Shown here: piece by piece, positions 11,451 to 25,400 of the stretch
Layout: the number at the start of each line of letters is the position of its first letter
Numbering within the stretch: the stretch's first letter is position 1
Assembly (NCBI GenBank): GCA_036924085.1
Contig: JAVGWX010000005.1
Location: forward strand, 37,231,983-37,295,982
DNA length: 64,000 nucleotides
DNA from: Ariolimax columbianus
Lineage: Eukaryota > Mollusca > Gastropoda > Stylommatophora > Arionidae
Direction of reading: 5' to 3'
Made by a program: the position numbers and the translations under genes
Notes under the pieces: generated by a model
Databases searched by the model: none
What the model saw: the letters and a program-made list of their open reading frames with translations, nothing else
Told to the model about the DNA's origin: nothing

Positions 11451-13455
11451 ACCACTGACTTCAATGTCTGGTTCTGTGTGCTCTAAGCTGGATCAAGTCC
11501 TCCATAAGTGTGGCATTATATCACATGCATAACACAGTAGCCTTACAGTGTTGATCAAATCAAGTGGCTACCTGGTGCACTGCCCAGGGCCAGGCTGGCA
11601 ATGACTTTATTAAGATCTTCTAGAGATGGTTTGATGTCCAGCTCGTTCATACTCTTGCAGTCGCTGTATTTGGCGTTATGTCAGTGGAAAGATATGGTCA
11701 TTCGACGCGACGGGTCCTGGTCGCCTAAGCGTATTATTGATTGACTGAGTGTTAATGTCCAATCTCTACCCTTGACTTGTGTTCTTTACTTGAATCACTA
11801 ATTCCTGTAGTTCTTGCTCACTTCCTGCTTCAAGAACTGTGTCATCTGTATATCTGAGATTATCTTTGATACTCCACCATTGTCCTGACATTTCTTCTAT
11901 CTATCTAAACATTTGTTGCGTAAGTGGACAATACACATCTTTGTCATACTCCACTTTTTACATCTATACATGGTGAGTAAATCCTGCCAGATCTTACCGA
12001 AGCAGTTTGCACCTAGTTCTGTTCTGGACAGAAAACTACGGCTTCCAACAAGTGGATAAGACAAGATATAAACTATTAAGCGCTCTTGGGTCTTTTCCAT
12101 CCATACCTATGTTTTTCAGACATCTAATTAGTTCCTCATGTTGGACGGCCAAAGATCTTTTTAAAGTCTATAAAGCACATATAAATAGTTTTTCTGCTAT
12201 AGTGAAACAGAATATTGCTTCTCTTGTTCCGCTTAAATCCAAATTGTTCTCATCTTGAACTTCGTTGTCGACTCTACATCTAATTCTCTCCTGTACAATT
12301 TTAAGCAGTATTTTAATAGTTTGACTCACAAGGCTGATTGTTCTAAAAATCTGAACATTCAGTGCCACAAGGTTTCTTGGGCAGTGTTATAAAGATGAAT
12401 GTCAAGTCACTCGGTATAGACCATGTATTGCAGATGTCATTACACAGTTCAGTGATTTTATCTACACCAATTTCCTCAAAAGCATCTATCATTTCACGTA
12501 CATATCCCCCTCCCCTGTGCTTGATATATCTATCTCATATAAGATGCCTCTATTCTTGTCTTTAATGCATCCTCCTCTCTGACCTAGCCTTGTGTCTTGT
12601 TTGAAAGATGTTTATTTCTGCATCCATAGCTCTTGTACTGTGTCTTTCAAATGTCTCCTTTTTCCTTGTTTTATGCTTCCTTCAACATTTCTTTTGCATC
12701 TCAACACACCTCTCACTGCATTGTTCAGTATCCTATATTCTGGAGTAATTTTTGCTTTCTTTCCTTATTTCAATTTGCTTAAAATATCATTTGATTTTTA
12801 AAAAATTATTTTATCAGTAAAATTGTATTTGCTACTTGTATACTTATTTTCAGACAGTCAAACTTAGTGTTTAAATTCTCTTCTGGGCTTTCTCTTTCAT
12901 ATGGCTCCATGCTTTCTGGTTGTAGACTATTAAATAGTTTTGACTTCCACAAGATATTTATGTTTAATTTCTAACTGGTTTAATGCTGATATATCTACTT
13001 GGGGAACCTATTTCTATCTTCTTACTATTTCGTTTAGTGCAAAGCTATTTTACTCACTATAAAATTGTGATTGGAATTTATGTCTGCACGTGGATCGGTT
13101 TTTGCTATGGTGACAATATTTTTTAATGTCCTTTATCATAAACAAAGTCAATTTGATTTCTTATCACATCTTCTGGGGTTTTCCATTTGAATATTTTTCT
13201 TGAAGATTGTTGAAATAATGTGTTAGCCATAACGAAGTAGTTCTCTTCACAAAAATGTATCAGCATATCTTCTCTGTCATTTCTTTTCCCAGTCCAAATT
13301 GCCCTACTATATTCTTATATTTGCCTTTCCTATAATGGATTTTATTTCTCACATTACTATCAGAACATCAACTTGGTTTGAGCATCTGTTTTAAGGCCGC
13401 ATAACACTCTATGTTCTTGAGTTTGAGCATACATTTGTAAAATGGCAATATCTGC
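11450..13455 (-). mobile_element. degraded RTE-like LINE
   Basis: Read on the minus strand. An endonuclease piece lies at 13,455-13,085 (ADIAILQMYAQTQEH, later PEDVIRNQIDFVYDKG). The RT starts near 12,400-12,240 with TISLVSQTIKILLKIVQERI, and a YTDD box (usually YADD) is at about 11,845, inside LRYTDDTVLEAGSEQELQEL. Many stops and frameshifts, so it is an old copy. The endonuclease piece is duplicated with flanking SINEs at 38.6-39.0 kb. Confidence 0.7.
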
Positions 13456-13481
13456 CCCGTTTTAAATTTTCCTATATATTG

Positions 13482-13725
13482 TGTGAGGGGCTGATTAGCG
13501 CAGTGGTTAAGCACTCGCTTTTGTGGCAAATGTACGGGGTTCAACTCCTACTACCGGTACCTCCCATCAACCCAACTGTAAATGGGTACCTAGCTGATGG
13601 CTAGCAAACAAAAAAGGTGGCGAGGAAGGAAACTGGACACCCCAGTTCACAAAGCTGTGACTTTGTACAGTGAAGGCTCTAACACTTCATCCTCACCGGC
13701 AGTGTCTTCTATGGGACTACATTTA
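13482..13725 (+). repeat. tRNA-derived SINE, family 2, copy 1
   Basis: Begins with a tRNA-like head: TAGCGCAGTGGTTAAGC (A box) and GGGGTTCAACTCC (B box). The body holds gaggaaggaaactgg, ctttgtac and caatgaaggctctaacact-like blocks, also found at 38,982-39,170. It is followed by a TA/TG microsatellite at 13,727-13,765. Confidence 0.75.
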
Positions 13726-13785
13726 CCTTTATATATATATTGTGTGTGTGTGTGTGTGTGTGCAGTATCAAATGGAATACTTGGG

Positions 13786-14010
13786 GATAGTGGAGGCTAG
13801 TGGTTAAGTGACATGGTTCACAACCCAAAGATTCACTCCCCAATCACTGCACCGGCCGTTACTCCGGGGAAGTAAATCTTTACAAAATGCAGGAGGAAAC
13901 AGACCCTTATATAAAATGCATGCTGAAGTCGGCTGCACTGGGCTGACAAGTGAAAAAAAATAACAGCGCAATGCACACCTCCTTGGGGAATAGAGAAAAA
14001 AGCGAATGCA
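13786..14010 (+). repeat. tRNA-derived SINE, family 1, copy 2
   Basis: Full-length relative of the copy at 601. The A box region is AGTGGTTAAGTGACATGG; the B box is eroded (AGATTCACTCCCC). It ends near gcgaatgcaac, then runs into sequence shared with 39.45 and 40.65 kb, which points to segmental duplication. Confidence 0.8.
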
Positions 14011-14105
14011 ACATAAAAATATATTACTACAGAAGTGACAAGGTTTGTCTGTCTTTAATATATGAAATTAAGTAGTGTATAATGTGCACAGCTGACAGAA
14101 TTTTA

Positions 14106-14999
<894 letters not shown>

Positions 15000-16450
15000 C
15001 TACTGGTAAGGCTTCTCTCTTGTATGTATTTGTTTGTGATATTTTAGACGTCCGCTCGCAGAAAATCCAACACCACAAACATCACATATGTACGGTTTCT
15101 CTCCTGTATGTATTCTTTTGTGCACTGCAAGATTTTGTTTCCGAGAAAATTTTAAACCACAATCATCACAATTGTAAGATTTCTCTCCTGTATGTATTTG
15201 TTTGTGACGTTTTAAATGTCCACTCGTAGAAAATCCAACACCACAAACATCACATATGTAAGGTTTCTCTCCTGTATGTATTCTTTTGTGCACTGCAAGA
15301 TTTTGTTTTTGAAAACATTCAAAACTACAATCATCACACTTGTAAGGTTTCTCTCCTGTATGTATTTGTTTGTGGCTTTTTAGACTTCCATTATTAGAAA
15401 ATCCAACACCACAAACATTACATATGCAAGGTTTCTCTCCTGTATGTATTCTTTTGTGCACTTCAAGATAATGTTTTCGAGAGAATTTAAAACCACAATC
15501 ATCACAATTGTAAGGTTTTTCTCCTGTATGTGTTTGTTTGTGACGTTTTAAATGTCCACTCGTACAAAATCCAACACCACAAACATCACACATGTAAGGT
15601 TTCTCTCCTGTATGTATTCTTTTATGCACTGCAAGATTTTGTTTTTGAGAACATTCAAAACTACAATGATCACACTTGTAAGGTTTCTTTCCTGTATGTT
15701 CTTGTTTGTGACTTTTTAGACTTCCATTATTTGAAAATCCAACACCACAAACATCACATATGCAAGGTTTTTCTCCTGTATGTATTCTTTTATGCACTGC
15801 AAGATTTTGTTTCTGAGCAAACTTACAACCACAATCATCACACTTGTAGGGCTTCTCTCCTGTATGTATTCTTTTGTGACATTTTAGACCTCCATTATTA
15901 GAAAATCCAACACCACAAACATCACATATGTAAGGTTTCTCTCCTGTATGTATTCTTTTGTGCTCTGCAAGATTTTGTTTTCGAGAACATTCAAAACCAC
16001 AATCATCACACTTGTAAGGCTTCTCTCCTGTATGTATTCTTTTGTGACCTTTTAGATGGCCACGATTAGAAAATCCAACACCACAATCATCACACTTGTA
16101 AGGTTTCTCTCCTGTGTGTATTTGTTTGTGCTCTGCAAGATTTTGTTTTCGAGAACATTCAAAACCACAAACATCACAATTGTAAGGTTTCTCTTCTGTA
16201 TGTATTTCTTTATGACTTTTTAAATGTCCACTCATTGAAAATCCCACACCACAAACATCACAAATGTAAGGTTTCTCTTCTGTATGTATTCTTTTGTGCA
16301 CTGCAAGAGTTTTTTTTCGAGAAAATTTTAAACTACAATCATCACACTTGTACAGTTTTTCTCCTGCATGTACTTGTTTGTGACTTGTTAGTGTTCCACT
16401 GCAAGAAAATCCAACACCACAAACATCACTTTTGTAAGGTTTCTCTCCAT
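15000..16450 (-). CDS. zinc-finger exon of gene B
   Basis: Terminal exon. The acceptor TTTCAG ends at 16,451; a GAT codon is split from exon 4. The frame is open through the weak first finger (first Cys is Ser) to the TAG at 15,002-15,000. Seventeen C2H2 fingers with TGEKPY-type linkers follow. Two kinds alternate. Odd fingers read VCGVGFS-x-x-G-x-LK with variable helix residues. Even fingers read DCxFxCS-RKQNLAVHKRIH with an almost constant helix. The unit of duplication is thus two fingers (168 nt). The reading frame ends inside a former linker (KPYQ then stop) and dead fingers continue downstream. Plus-strand open frames here are shadows of this exon. Confidence 0.9.
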
Positions 16451-19400
16451 CTGAAATTTGTAAATACAGTTACATTTATTTATTTATACACATGGTGAAA
16501 AATTATAAAGAAACCCTAAACTATGAGGCGTGTTCAAATGAAACAGGACCAAACTGCAAGAAGTGAACATACATACGATGCGAATGTCGAAAACAACAGG
16601 GAAGAACTGGACAACAATGTTTCAAGAAGGACGTGAGTTTACGAAAGAACTTTCGATACCGAGTCAGGTGCATATTGTTGCATTAACTCGCGTCCTTCTT
16701 TAAACATCGTTGTCCAGTTTTTCACTGTTGTCTTCAACACACTTTTGTCACCATACACTGCCTGCATTTTGCGATGAATGTCAACTGGTCAACATCCTTC
16801 AGCTGTTAGAAACTGAATCACTGCTCCCTGATCAACTCTGGACAGATTCCGAATCACACCCTCCATGTTTTCAACAGTCTGCTGAGGAAACTATGAGTCA
16901 GAGGATAATGAAATTTAGCAAACTTGACAGATGGTATGTGCTGTTTACACCAGAAGTGACTTCATACACATTGTACGTATGTTCACTTGTTGCAGTTTGG
17001 TCCTATTTCATTTGAACACGCCTCATAGAATCCAACAATATTCACATTCAACATAGAATGTCTAAATGAAAATCTAAATACACCAACAAACTATTAAAAT
17101 ACGCAAGCACTAGAACTATCAAAGAATGAAAAAGCTGCTGGATCAGCTTGGATATTATCCAAGAAAATATGAAAGCAGACATTTCATCCACCATAGAGAA
17201 ACTATAAGAACACATAAAAACGTTTCAGATTGCATTTCTAATGGTTACCTTACCATTTTGTACATCCCACCCTTGATTCTCTCCATATACAACAGGCTCT
17301 TGTACATTCTCCTCTTTGATCATTATCTCATCATTGTTTTCAATTGTACTGACTGTAATGTTCAAATCTTCATTGTTGATAATCTCTTCAGATTTCTTTA
17401 AAAAAATAGCAAATTAACCATAAATCAATGTGCTTTAATAAACAATATTTTGTTTTCATAAGTAACTAGTAAGAATGCTTCAATCCATTCATTAAAAAGA
17501 TAATTATCGCATATCTTTAATTTAAAGCTTAAACAAATATCAAGTGCAAGTAAAACCCAACATCACACCAGTAGAGGACACAGCGGAATGCAACCCACCA
17601 AGTAAGATAGAAATAAAAAATGCCACATTGAAACTCAAGAAAGGGAAAGCAGTGCCTTGGATAGAATAGTAGCAGAAGCTATAATGCCAGATAGAGATAA
17701 GGCCACAGATACATTACAAGGATTACTAAAAAAGCTATAGTAATAAGATAGTGTCAAAGAATGGAAAGAAGAACATCTGATCAAGCTGTCCAAGAATGGA
17801 GACCTGGTAGATTGCTGCAATTGTAGAGGAATCACATTACTGTCAAAGATCATTTTGCTTCTATGTGCATCATATTAGAACAAACTATTGAATAGAAAAC
17901 ATCTATACACACCAATTTTATAGACTATGAAAAGACGATTGACAGTGTGGACACATTGACTGGCAATTGTTGTTACACTACGAAATACCAGAGAAGTATA
18001 TAACCTTCATACAGGGTATACACAAAAATACACTTAGCAGAGTGGTACATGATAGAGTACTGACTGACAGTTTCAGGGTACAATGAAGGGTGGGTTAGTG
18101 ATACCTTGTCTCACCTATTCTGTTCTTGTTGACAATAGATTGGATAATAAAGACAACAAACAATGGAAAGAACTGGTATTCAGTGGACATTATGGTCATA
18201 ATTGAAGACCCTGGAATACGCAGATGATCTGATACTTTTGTCACAAAGTCAGAGCCGATTGCAAGAGAAATCTGACAGGATGAAAGAACAATCAGCCAGA
18301 TTGGGACAGAATATCAACACAAAAAAACCAAGCTACTTAAAATCAATTCTTTTAGCAAAGAACCATTCATGCCGGTGGGAGAGCCAATGGAAGTGGTGGA
18401 TGTATTTACCTATTTGGGCAGCATTAAACAACATATGGAAATCCAGAAAATTCATACCAAACTTGAAATATGCTATGCAAGTGTCAATTAGGTGCGATTG
18501 TGTGAAGCCCAAACATTGGGAGCAACAAAAAGTAATACAAAAAAAGATTCCAGTCCTTTGTTAACAGGTGACATCGAAGGATAATGGGAAATAAAGTGGC
18601 ACAACATGGTAAAGAATGAAGAGTCAAAGACAGATACTGAAACAACAAATTAGGAGAAGAAAATAGGGTTGAATATGATATAAACTGAGGAAGGCATTAT
18701 TCACCATGTTCGTCCATCACATGTGATGAAGACCACTCTCTTTGTTCAGCGTGTGGACAGTCTTTTCTCTTGCTTTGTCCGCTGAAATGAATGGCTTGTG
18801 CTGTGATTTGGATTAAAGTGAGGAACAACCTGCGCCTTTTGTTAACTGGTCCTGAGCTACCTTTGGCCAGTGGCAAGATCTTATCGAGATGACTGGAAAT
18901 AGCACATCTAGCAGATTTTTCCTCAGGGTTTACTCCCAAAGCCTTTCCTGTAAACAGATATCCCGCACAGCAGCAGAGGGGGGATATCTAACATTGTGTC
19001 TCGTGCCTTTCCTATAACTGCAAGAGGTTCTAAAGACATCACTCAGCATGAGTGATGTGTTGGGCATCTCTCCTGGGCTGTGTTCTAGTCCATTATAGTT
19101 GTGTTTAAATTTCACACACTAAAACAAACACTGTTTGCAGCTAGGGCGAAGAACGCCAATCTTGTGAAGTTAAGCCATGTGCATCAGACCGTGAAAATAC
19201 GACAAACGTTTAATCGTAGTGCTATTCATATAAACGATGTCCATTTCAGGATAACTAGTGGGAAGGAAGAAAATACAAAAACGAACGAATTAACCAGTAC
19301 AAATGGAAAACAATGACCCTTTACCATTAACACAAGTGTAAGTTCTCAACTAGTGTGAATTCCAGGCAAATCCGTGGTCTGGAGGCATCTATAATGAACT

Positions 19401-22400
19401 AAAACCCCAGAGAAATGTAGACCTGCAGTTGGTACGGTGACATCTTTGCTGCTTTTCACCCTATCCAACATAGTTAGGTAGTCTCTCACATTGAATCATC
19501 AAGGGAAGAGAAATAGAGGTAAATACTCAGAGAAGGGAATTTGAGAACAAACTACAATTTAATGTTTGCACCTATTCAGGTCAAGTCAGGTCATCCCGTA
19601 ACCAGTGAGGTCATTGGAACAGACATGAAGACATCCTCACAACCCCACACCACACTTCTGTCAATAGCCGCTGCCTGTGCATCTTATGGTCGGAGATTGG
19701 TCCATTCTTTTATGTTGTCCTCCCACATCTTTTTGGGACAGCCTCTTCATTGTCTGCTTTGCACCTTTCTGTGCAGGATTTGCAAGACCATTTGATCTCG
19801 ATATGTGACCATACCAAGCGAATTTCCTTATTTTGACAGTTGCCAAGAGGTCTTCAAAAGGCCCTATTGCTATTGTAATTCTATCTCGTATTTCCTCATT
19901 TGTAACTCAATCTTTGTATGTGACGTTTAAAAGTTTTTGGAAGCATCTCATCTCTATGGCATATATTCTTCGCTGAAGGTCAGCTGTAACTGTCCATGTC
20001 TCACAAGCATAAAGGAATATTGGCAGGACCAATGTATGCATTAATCTGATTTTCGTGCATAGTGCTAACCGTTTATCTTCCCAGATTTTGTTATGCCGTG
20101 CAAGCGCCGCTTTTGTCTGTGCTATTCTGGCCAACACCTCACATTTTGATCCATCATAACTGACAATCAAACACATATATTTGAAATGGTCAACCACTTC
20201 GAGTTCCTGGCCATTAGCTTTTATCCTACTGCTGAAACCCTCAGCGTTGTTGGTCATTAATTTTGTCTTTCCAGTGTTCATCTCCATACCAGAGTCAAGA
20301 GCTGTTTCATCGAGCCTTCTGACCCATTCCTGGAGCTCTGCTTCTGATCCTGCCAACCCGTCGATGTCATCTGCAAAACGAAGGTTGGTAATAATTCGGC
20401 CCCTATCTTTACAGTACCAACGTGACCTCCAAGAGAAAGGCATAATGAGTATTGTACCATATATGCTGGCGAGATGTAGTCAATGGCTTATGCACAGTGG
20501 TCAAGAACAAGAATAGCAAGGACAAGGACAAGAATAGCACCACTGCCCCACAGACAGCATGTCCTAAGAGGCGACTGTGTGACATGGCATAACACCAGTC
20601 ATGGTTAGGTGGTTTCTTAAGAGCAGCATAGATGGTACCTAACAGGCTACTTTGCCCTAGTGTTTGAGTCTACTAAGATGGACCTGCATGTCGGTTAACA
20701 GCCATTCTCGGCACTTGTCCCAAAACAGAGGAGTAATAAACTGCTCGAGCCTAGTTTGCTGAGAAAGAAATCCTCCTCCCGGCTACATCCAGCTCAGGTC
20801 AGAGCTGGGACCTGCACAGGGGCATTTACCCCTGTAGAAGTACAGGTCGACTAAGACTTATGCACAGAGAGTTGAGATGGACCTTGACTGATTTATACAA
20901 CAGAGTGCATCATAAGAGTTTGCAACTGTAACAGATGTTTTGCATGCAGTTGCCTCCCAACATTTCGGACTGTCAATGGTTGATGGACAGTGGAAGAGCT
21001 ACTAATCATAGCAATTTATAAGTCTTAATGAAAAAAATCAAAAAGACTCCCAAAATAAGATTCTATTGAATGACAGTTGCAGTTTTATGTTCCAATGGTG
21101 TATATACAGAGAAAATGTGACAGAAATTCATTGAATATGCAAATATTTGCATTTTAAAAATAAACCTTACTTTACAGATCTGCTCCTGTTTTATTTTTTC
21201 TGCCAGGAATGGAAACTGCAATTGAATATCGGCTTTAGTCTGAAAATAAACAATGAAGGAACATATCTAACAACAAAAGATGGTAGAATAATCATGTAGG
21301 ACAAGTTCAAGATAAATAATTACAGCACTATAAATAGATAATTAAATAATTTTGCCATCACTCCATTTGTTGAAACATAAATCCAACACTGCATTTGGCT
21401 TATCCTAACCAACTTGTAGGAAAACCATAACAGTGCTCCTATTATGTTTATCCCATGAACCCGTTGGCCTGATTATAGCACTAACACATCTTTAATCACT
21501 ACCCTGCAAGAGGTCCCAAATGATGTTATAAGTAGGCGTAAATTTAGAGATACCCAATTATATGGTAATACTCTCAAAGTATGAATGACATGCTCATATA
21601 CTGGCCTTTTCTGTCTGGAATGTTTCTTATAACTGGAGAAGGATCAAAGTGTGAGTCTCTGGCAAACTACATCCAGAATGTCCTGGCTAGACAAAACCAA
21701 CAAGCCATAAGTTGTAATTAATCTTAGCAAAGTACAACTCTGGCCCAGTTAAACCTGACAAAGACCCCAAGTAATAAATTCAGTGGGTGGCAAATTTGTT
21801 TAGGATCTAAGTGTCAGGTAAAAAATGTTAGATTAAGGCATACTGTTGGATAAAAAGTTCCTCATAGAGTTGTATAACATGTCAGAGTGCATGAATGAAC
21901 ATCTGAATTCCAAATGTGAAAATGTAATGTATTTTTAAAGTAATGTTTAACCATTTCCATTATTCCTTATTTGTGATATGTCTTAAAAGATATCCATAAA
22001 AGGTGTCCACACGAGAAAGAAGAGGGTGGGTATGTGAAAAGTGAACAAATGTGGACACGGAGGGAGAAGGTATTTAATTTGTAAACTTTTTACTGTCACA
22101 TAATTGTTTTGTCTCATTAATTGTCAAAACTTTTATTTTTAAATGACTGCTTGAATATTTTATCATATTTAATATTATTATTGTTTAAATAAAATATATT
22201 TTGAGATTGTAAGCTTGCTTGAATATTTTTTTAACTTACTTACTTAGTCGCTCCTCTTCTACCGTGAGGTGTAGAGGTTTGCCAAAGAAAATGCCACACT
22301 GCTCTATCCGCTGTCTTTTACCTGGCCTCTTTCCAATCCAGCCCTCTATCACTTAGGGACTGTCGTATGTTGTCTTCCCAACGTACTTTGGGACGTCCTC

Positions 22401-25400
22401 GGGGTCTGCGTCCTTGACTTTTGATCTCCCATGACCGCTTTTGGTATCCGATCTTCTTCCATTCTACAAACATGGCCAAACCACTGTAGTTGGGACTGCT
22501 CCACTCGTGTCTGCAGGGGTTGAACTTCAAGATTGCTACGTATTGTCTGGTTACGGATCTTGTCCCTTTTCGTCACCTGAACCGCCTTTCTTAGGTACCT
22601 CATTTCTGAAGTTTGTAATTGCCTTTCTTGGGCTGTAATCATTGCCCATGACTCACATCCATATGTCAGGACAGGCACATAGGTCGAGCAGTATACATCC
22701 ATCTTTGTTTTCCTGCTTATTTCTCTTCTACTGAGGAAACCTCTGTTTATTGTATGGAGCAGTCTACCTGCTGCTGCCCTTCGTGCAGTTAACTCCTCTT
22801 TGATTCCTCCCCTGCTGTCTATTACCACTCCTAGATATTTAAAGTTGCTGACCTGCTCTAGTGCTCGTGTTCCCAGGGTTATCTGATGTCTCTTTTCATC
22901 TCTGGCGATCACCATGGTTTTTGTTTTGGAGTTGCTGATGTGCATTCCTCTCTTCTTCAACTCTTCTTCCCAGACCTGCAAGTTGATCTGGAGATGTGCT
23001 TCGGTTTTCCTGATCAGGGCCACATCGTCTGCAAATGATAATTCCAATATGTAACTTGGTCTCATCTTCAAGTACCCTACTTCATACTTTTTTGTCCGTT
23101 CCTTGCAGGCTTTGATGACTTCATACATGAGGAGTATGAAAAGGTACGGTGATAGAATGTCCCCCTGTCTTACTCTGCTAGTGGTCTTGAACTCTCCTGA
23201 CTTTTGATTTGATGTCCGCACATAATTTCTGCATGTTTTATAGAAACTCTGTATGGCAGAGATCAGGGGTCCTGGGATGTTCTTCCTTGTCAGGCACTCC
23301 AAGAGTTTGTCCCAAGGAACTTTATCAAATGCTTTCTCCAAATTCAAAAAGCAGAGATGCATCTCTTTATCATATTCAAGAGCCTTTTCACTTAGCTGTC
23401 TGAGTGTAAAGATAAGGTCTTGAGTACTTCTGTTTGCCCTAAACCCACATTGAGTTTCATCCATATTTGGCTTTGCTAGACCTCTTAATCGCCGTTCTAG
23501 AATCCTAGAGTAGACTTTCCCGGGGACACTGTCGATTGTCACCCTTTTTAAATATTGGTATTATTATTGCAACCTCCCAGTCTCTTGGTATCTTCTTGTG
23601 GCGCCAAGCTGCCTTGAGAATCTTCATGAATAGCATCTCTCCTGCAGCTCCCATGCATTTAACCATTTCTGGTGTTATACCATCATGTCCTGCTGCTTTA
23701 CCAATCTTAATTTTCTCCAATGCTGCCTTTAGTTCTTCCATTGTGATATTATCGTTTCCCTCCATGGCTCCCTCTTCTTGAATTGGGACTGTTACTTTCA
23801 TAGCTTGGTTTTCCTCCACTCCAAGGAGATCTGAGAAATATTCTTTCCATCTGTTCATTACCTCTTCTGGGGCAGTCAACAGAACACCTTGTTTATCTTT
23901 AACAAATTTCATGGGGCATTCCTTTTCCTTCCTCATGTTCTTTAAGGTCCTGTAGAAGAGTTTCTGGTTTTCTCCAGCATTATTTTCCAGTTTCTCTCCA
24001 AATTCTTCCCAGGATTTCTGTTTGGCTCTAAGATTTACATATTCTTTATATTTCTTTGTTTGTTCTTCTGTATTCCTAGCCCGTAGGTATTGATTTCATG
24101 CCTTTTTCTTTTCTCGTATTATTGTTTTCACTTCTTCTGTCCACCATGGTGTACTTTTTCTCTTCCACCCTTCTTTGGTTTGACCGCATGCCTCTGCTGC
24201 AGCCTCTTTGAGGATGTCTTTGAATTTTACCCAAAGCATTTCCATATCTTCTTCAGATTCCTCTATCCTTTCTATTGCTGTTGTTATGAGCCCTTGGTAT
24301 CTCCTCTTAACATCTGGTTCTCGTAGTTTGTAAGCCTTAATTTTATTTTCTCCTCGTGTATTATGTTTCATGCTTGCTGATGGGTGTTGCCTAGCTGGAC
24401 AGTGTTTTTCAATTTCTCTCTTTATTTTAACTAGGTAGTGGTTGCTTCCTATCTCTGGTCCTCTGAACACTCTAGCATCCTTTACATACTTGAAATCAGT
24501 TTTCCTCACTATTGCATAGTCAATTATGGATCTTTCATTTCTTGCCGGCTCACATCTTGTGTAGGCATGGATACGCTTGTGTGGAAACCTTGTATTTGTA
24601 ATAACAAGGTTTTGTTCTCTGCAGAATCTGAGCAGTCGTTTTCCATTGTCATTTAAGACATCTTCTCCATACCTACCGATCACTCCATCCCATCTAGAAT
24701 AGTCGTTTCCAACTCTTGCGTTGAAGTCTCCAAGGAGAAGTATTTCATTATGGCAATCGTCAATGGTCCTTTGAAGGGGCTCATAAAATTCATCTTTTAT
24801 GTCAGTGCTCTCATCTTCGTTTGGTGCATACACAGTGACGATATCCATTTGACTATCCTCCTCTTGTAGACTTAGAACCATCAATCGTTCTGAAATGAAC
24901 TTCCATCCTTTAATGTTTGCTTTGCTGTTACCATTCACTATACAACCAACCCCTGCCCTGGCTCGTTCACTCATGGGAACTCCGCTGTAGTATAGCATAT
25001 TGCCATCATGGTCCAGAACGCCTTGTCCCTTTTTCTTTGTTTCTGTAAGTGCCAGGACTGTCAATTTTGCTCTCTTCATCTCCTCTATTAGTTCTTGTTC
25101 TTTTCCGTTTATACTTCGTACATTCCATGTTCCGTAAATCGTGCTCCTTATTTCTCGCCTGTTCGTCGCCGTTGAGGTCAGTCCGGTTTTCTCTATATTT
25201 TGACTTGTAATTGTTTTTTAAGACAAACAGGTGATTAGCCTGTTGTGTCTTTGCATGGTGGAGGGGCTGCCTCCTTACAGCCTCCATGCCTGCCGACCCG
25301 TATTTGTTCACGGCTGCTTATTTATTCGCAGCTAACCTCCAAATTAGGAGGCCTTTCAGCAATCCGCAACTCTGCTGACGCGCCTGGTAGGAGGTGGGTG

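Noticed and set aside
13727..13765. TA/TG run as a possible promoter
   Set aside because: A simple repeat at a SINE 3' end, also present at 39.18 kb. No gene start follows.
15530..16498. Plus-strand open frames opposite gene B (rich in HHKHHTCKVSLLYVF)
   Set aside because: Exact shadows of the zinc-finger array. The minus strand has the C2H2 consensus.
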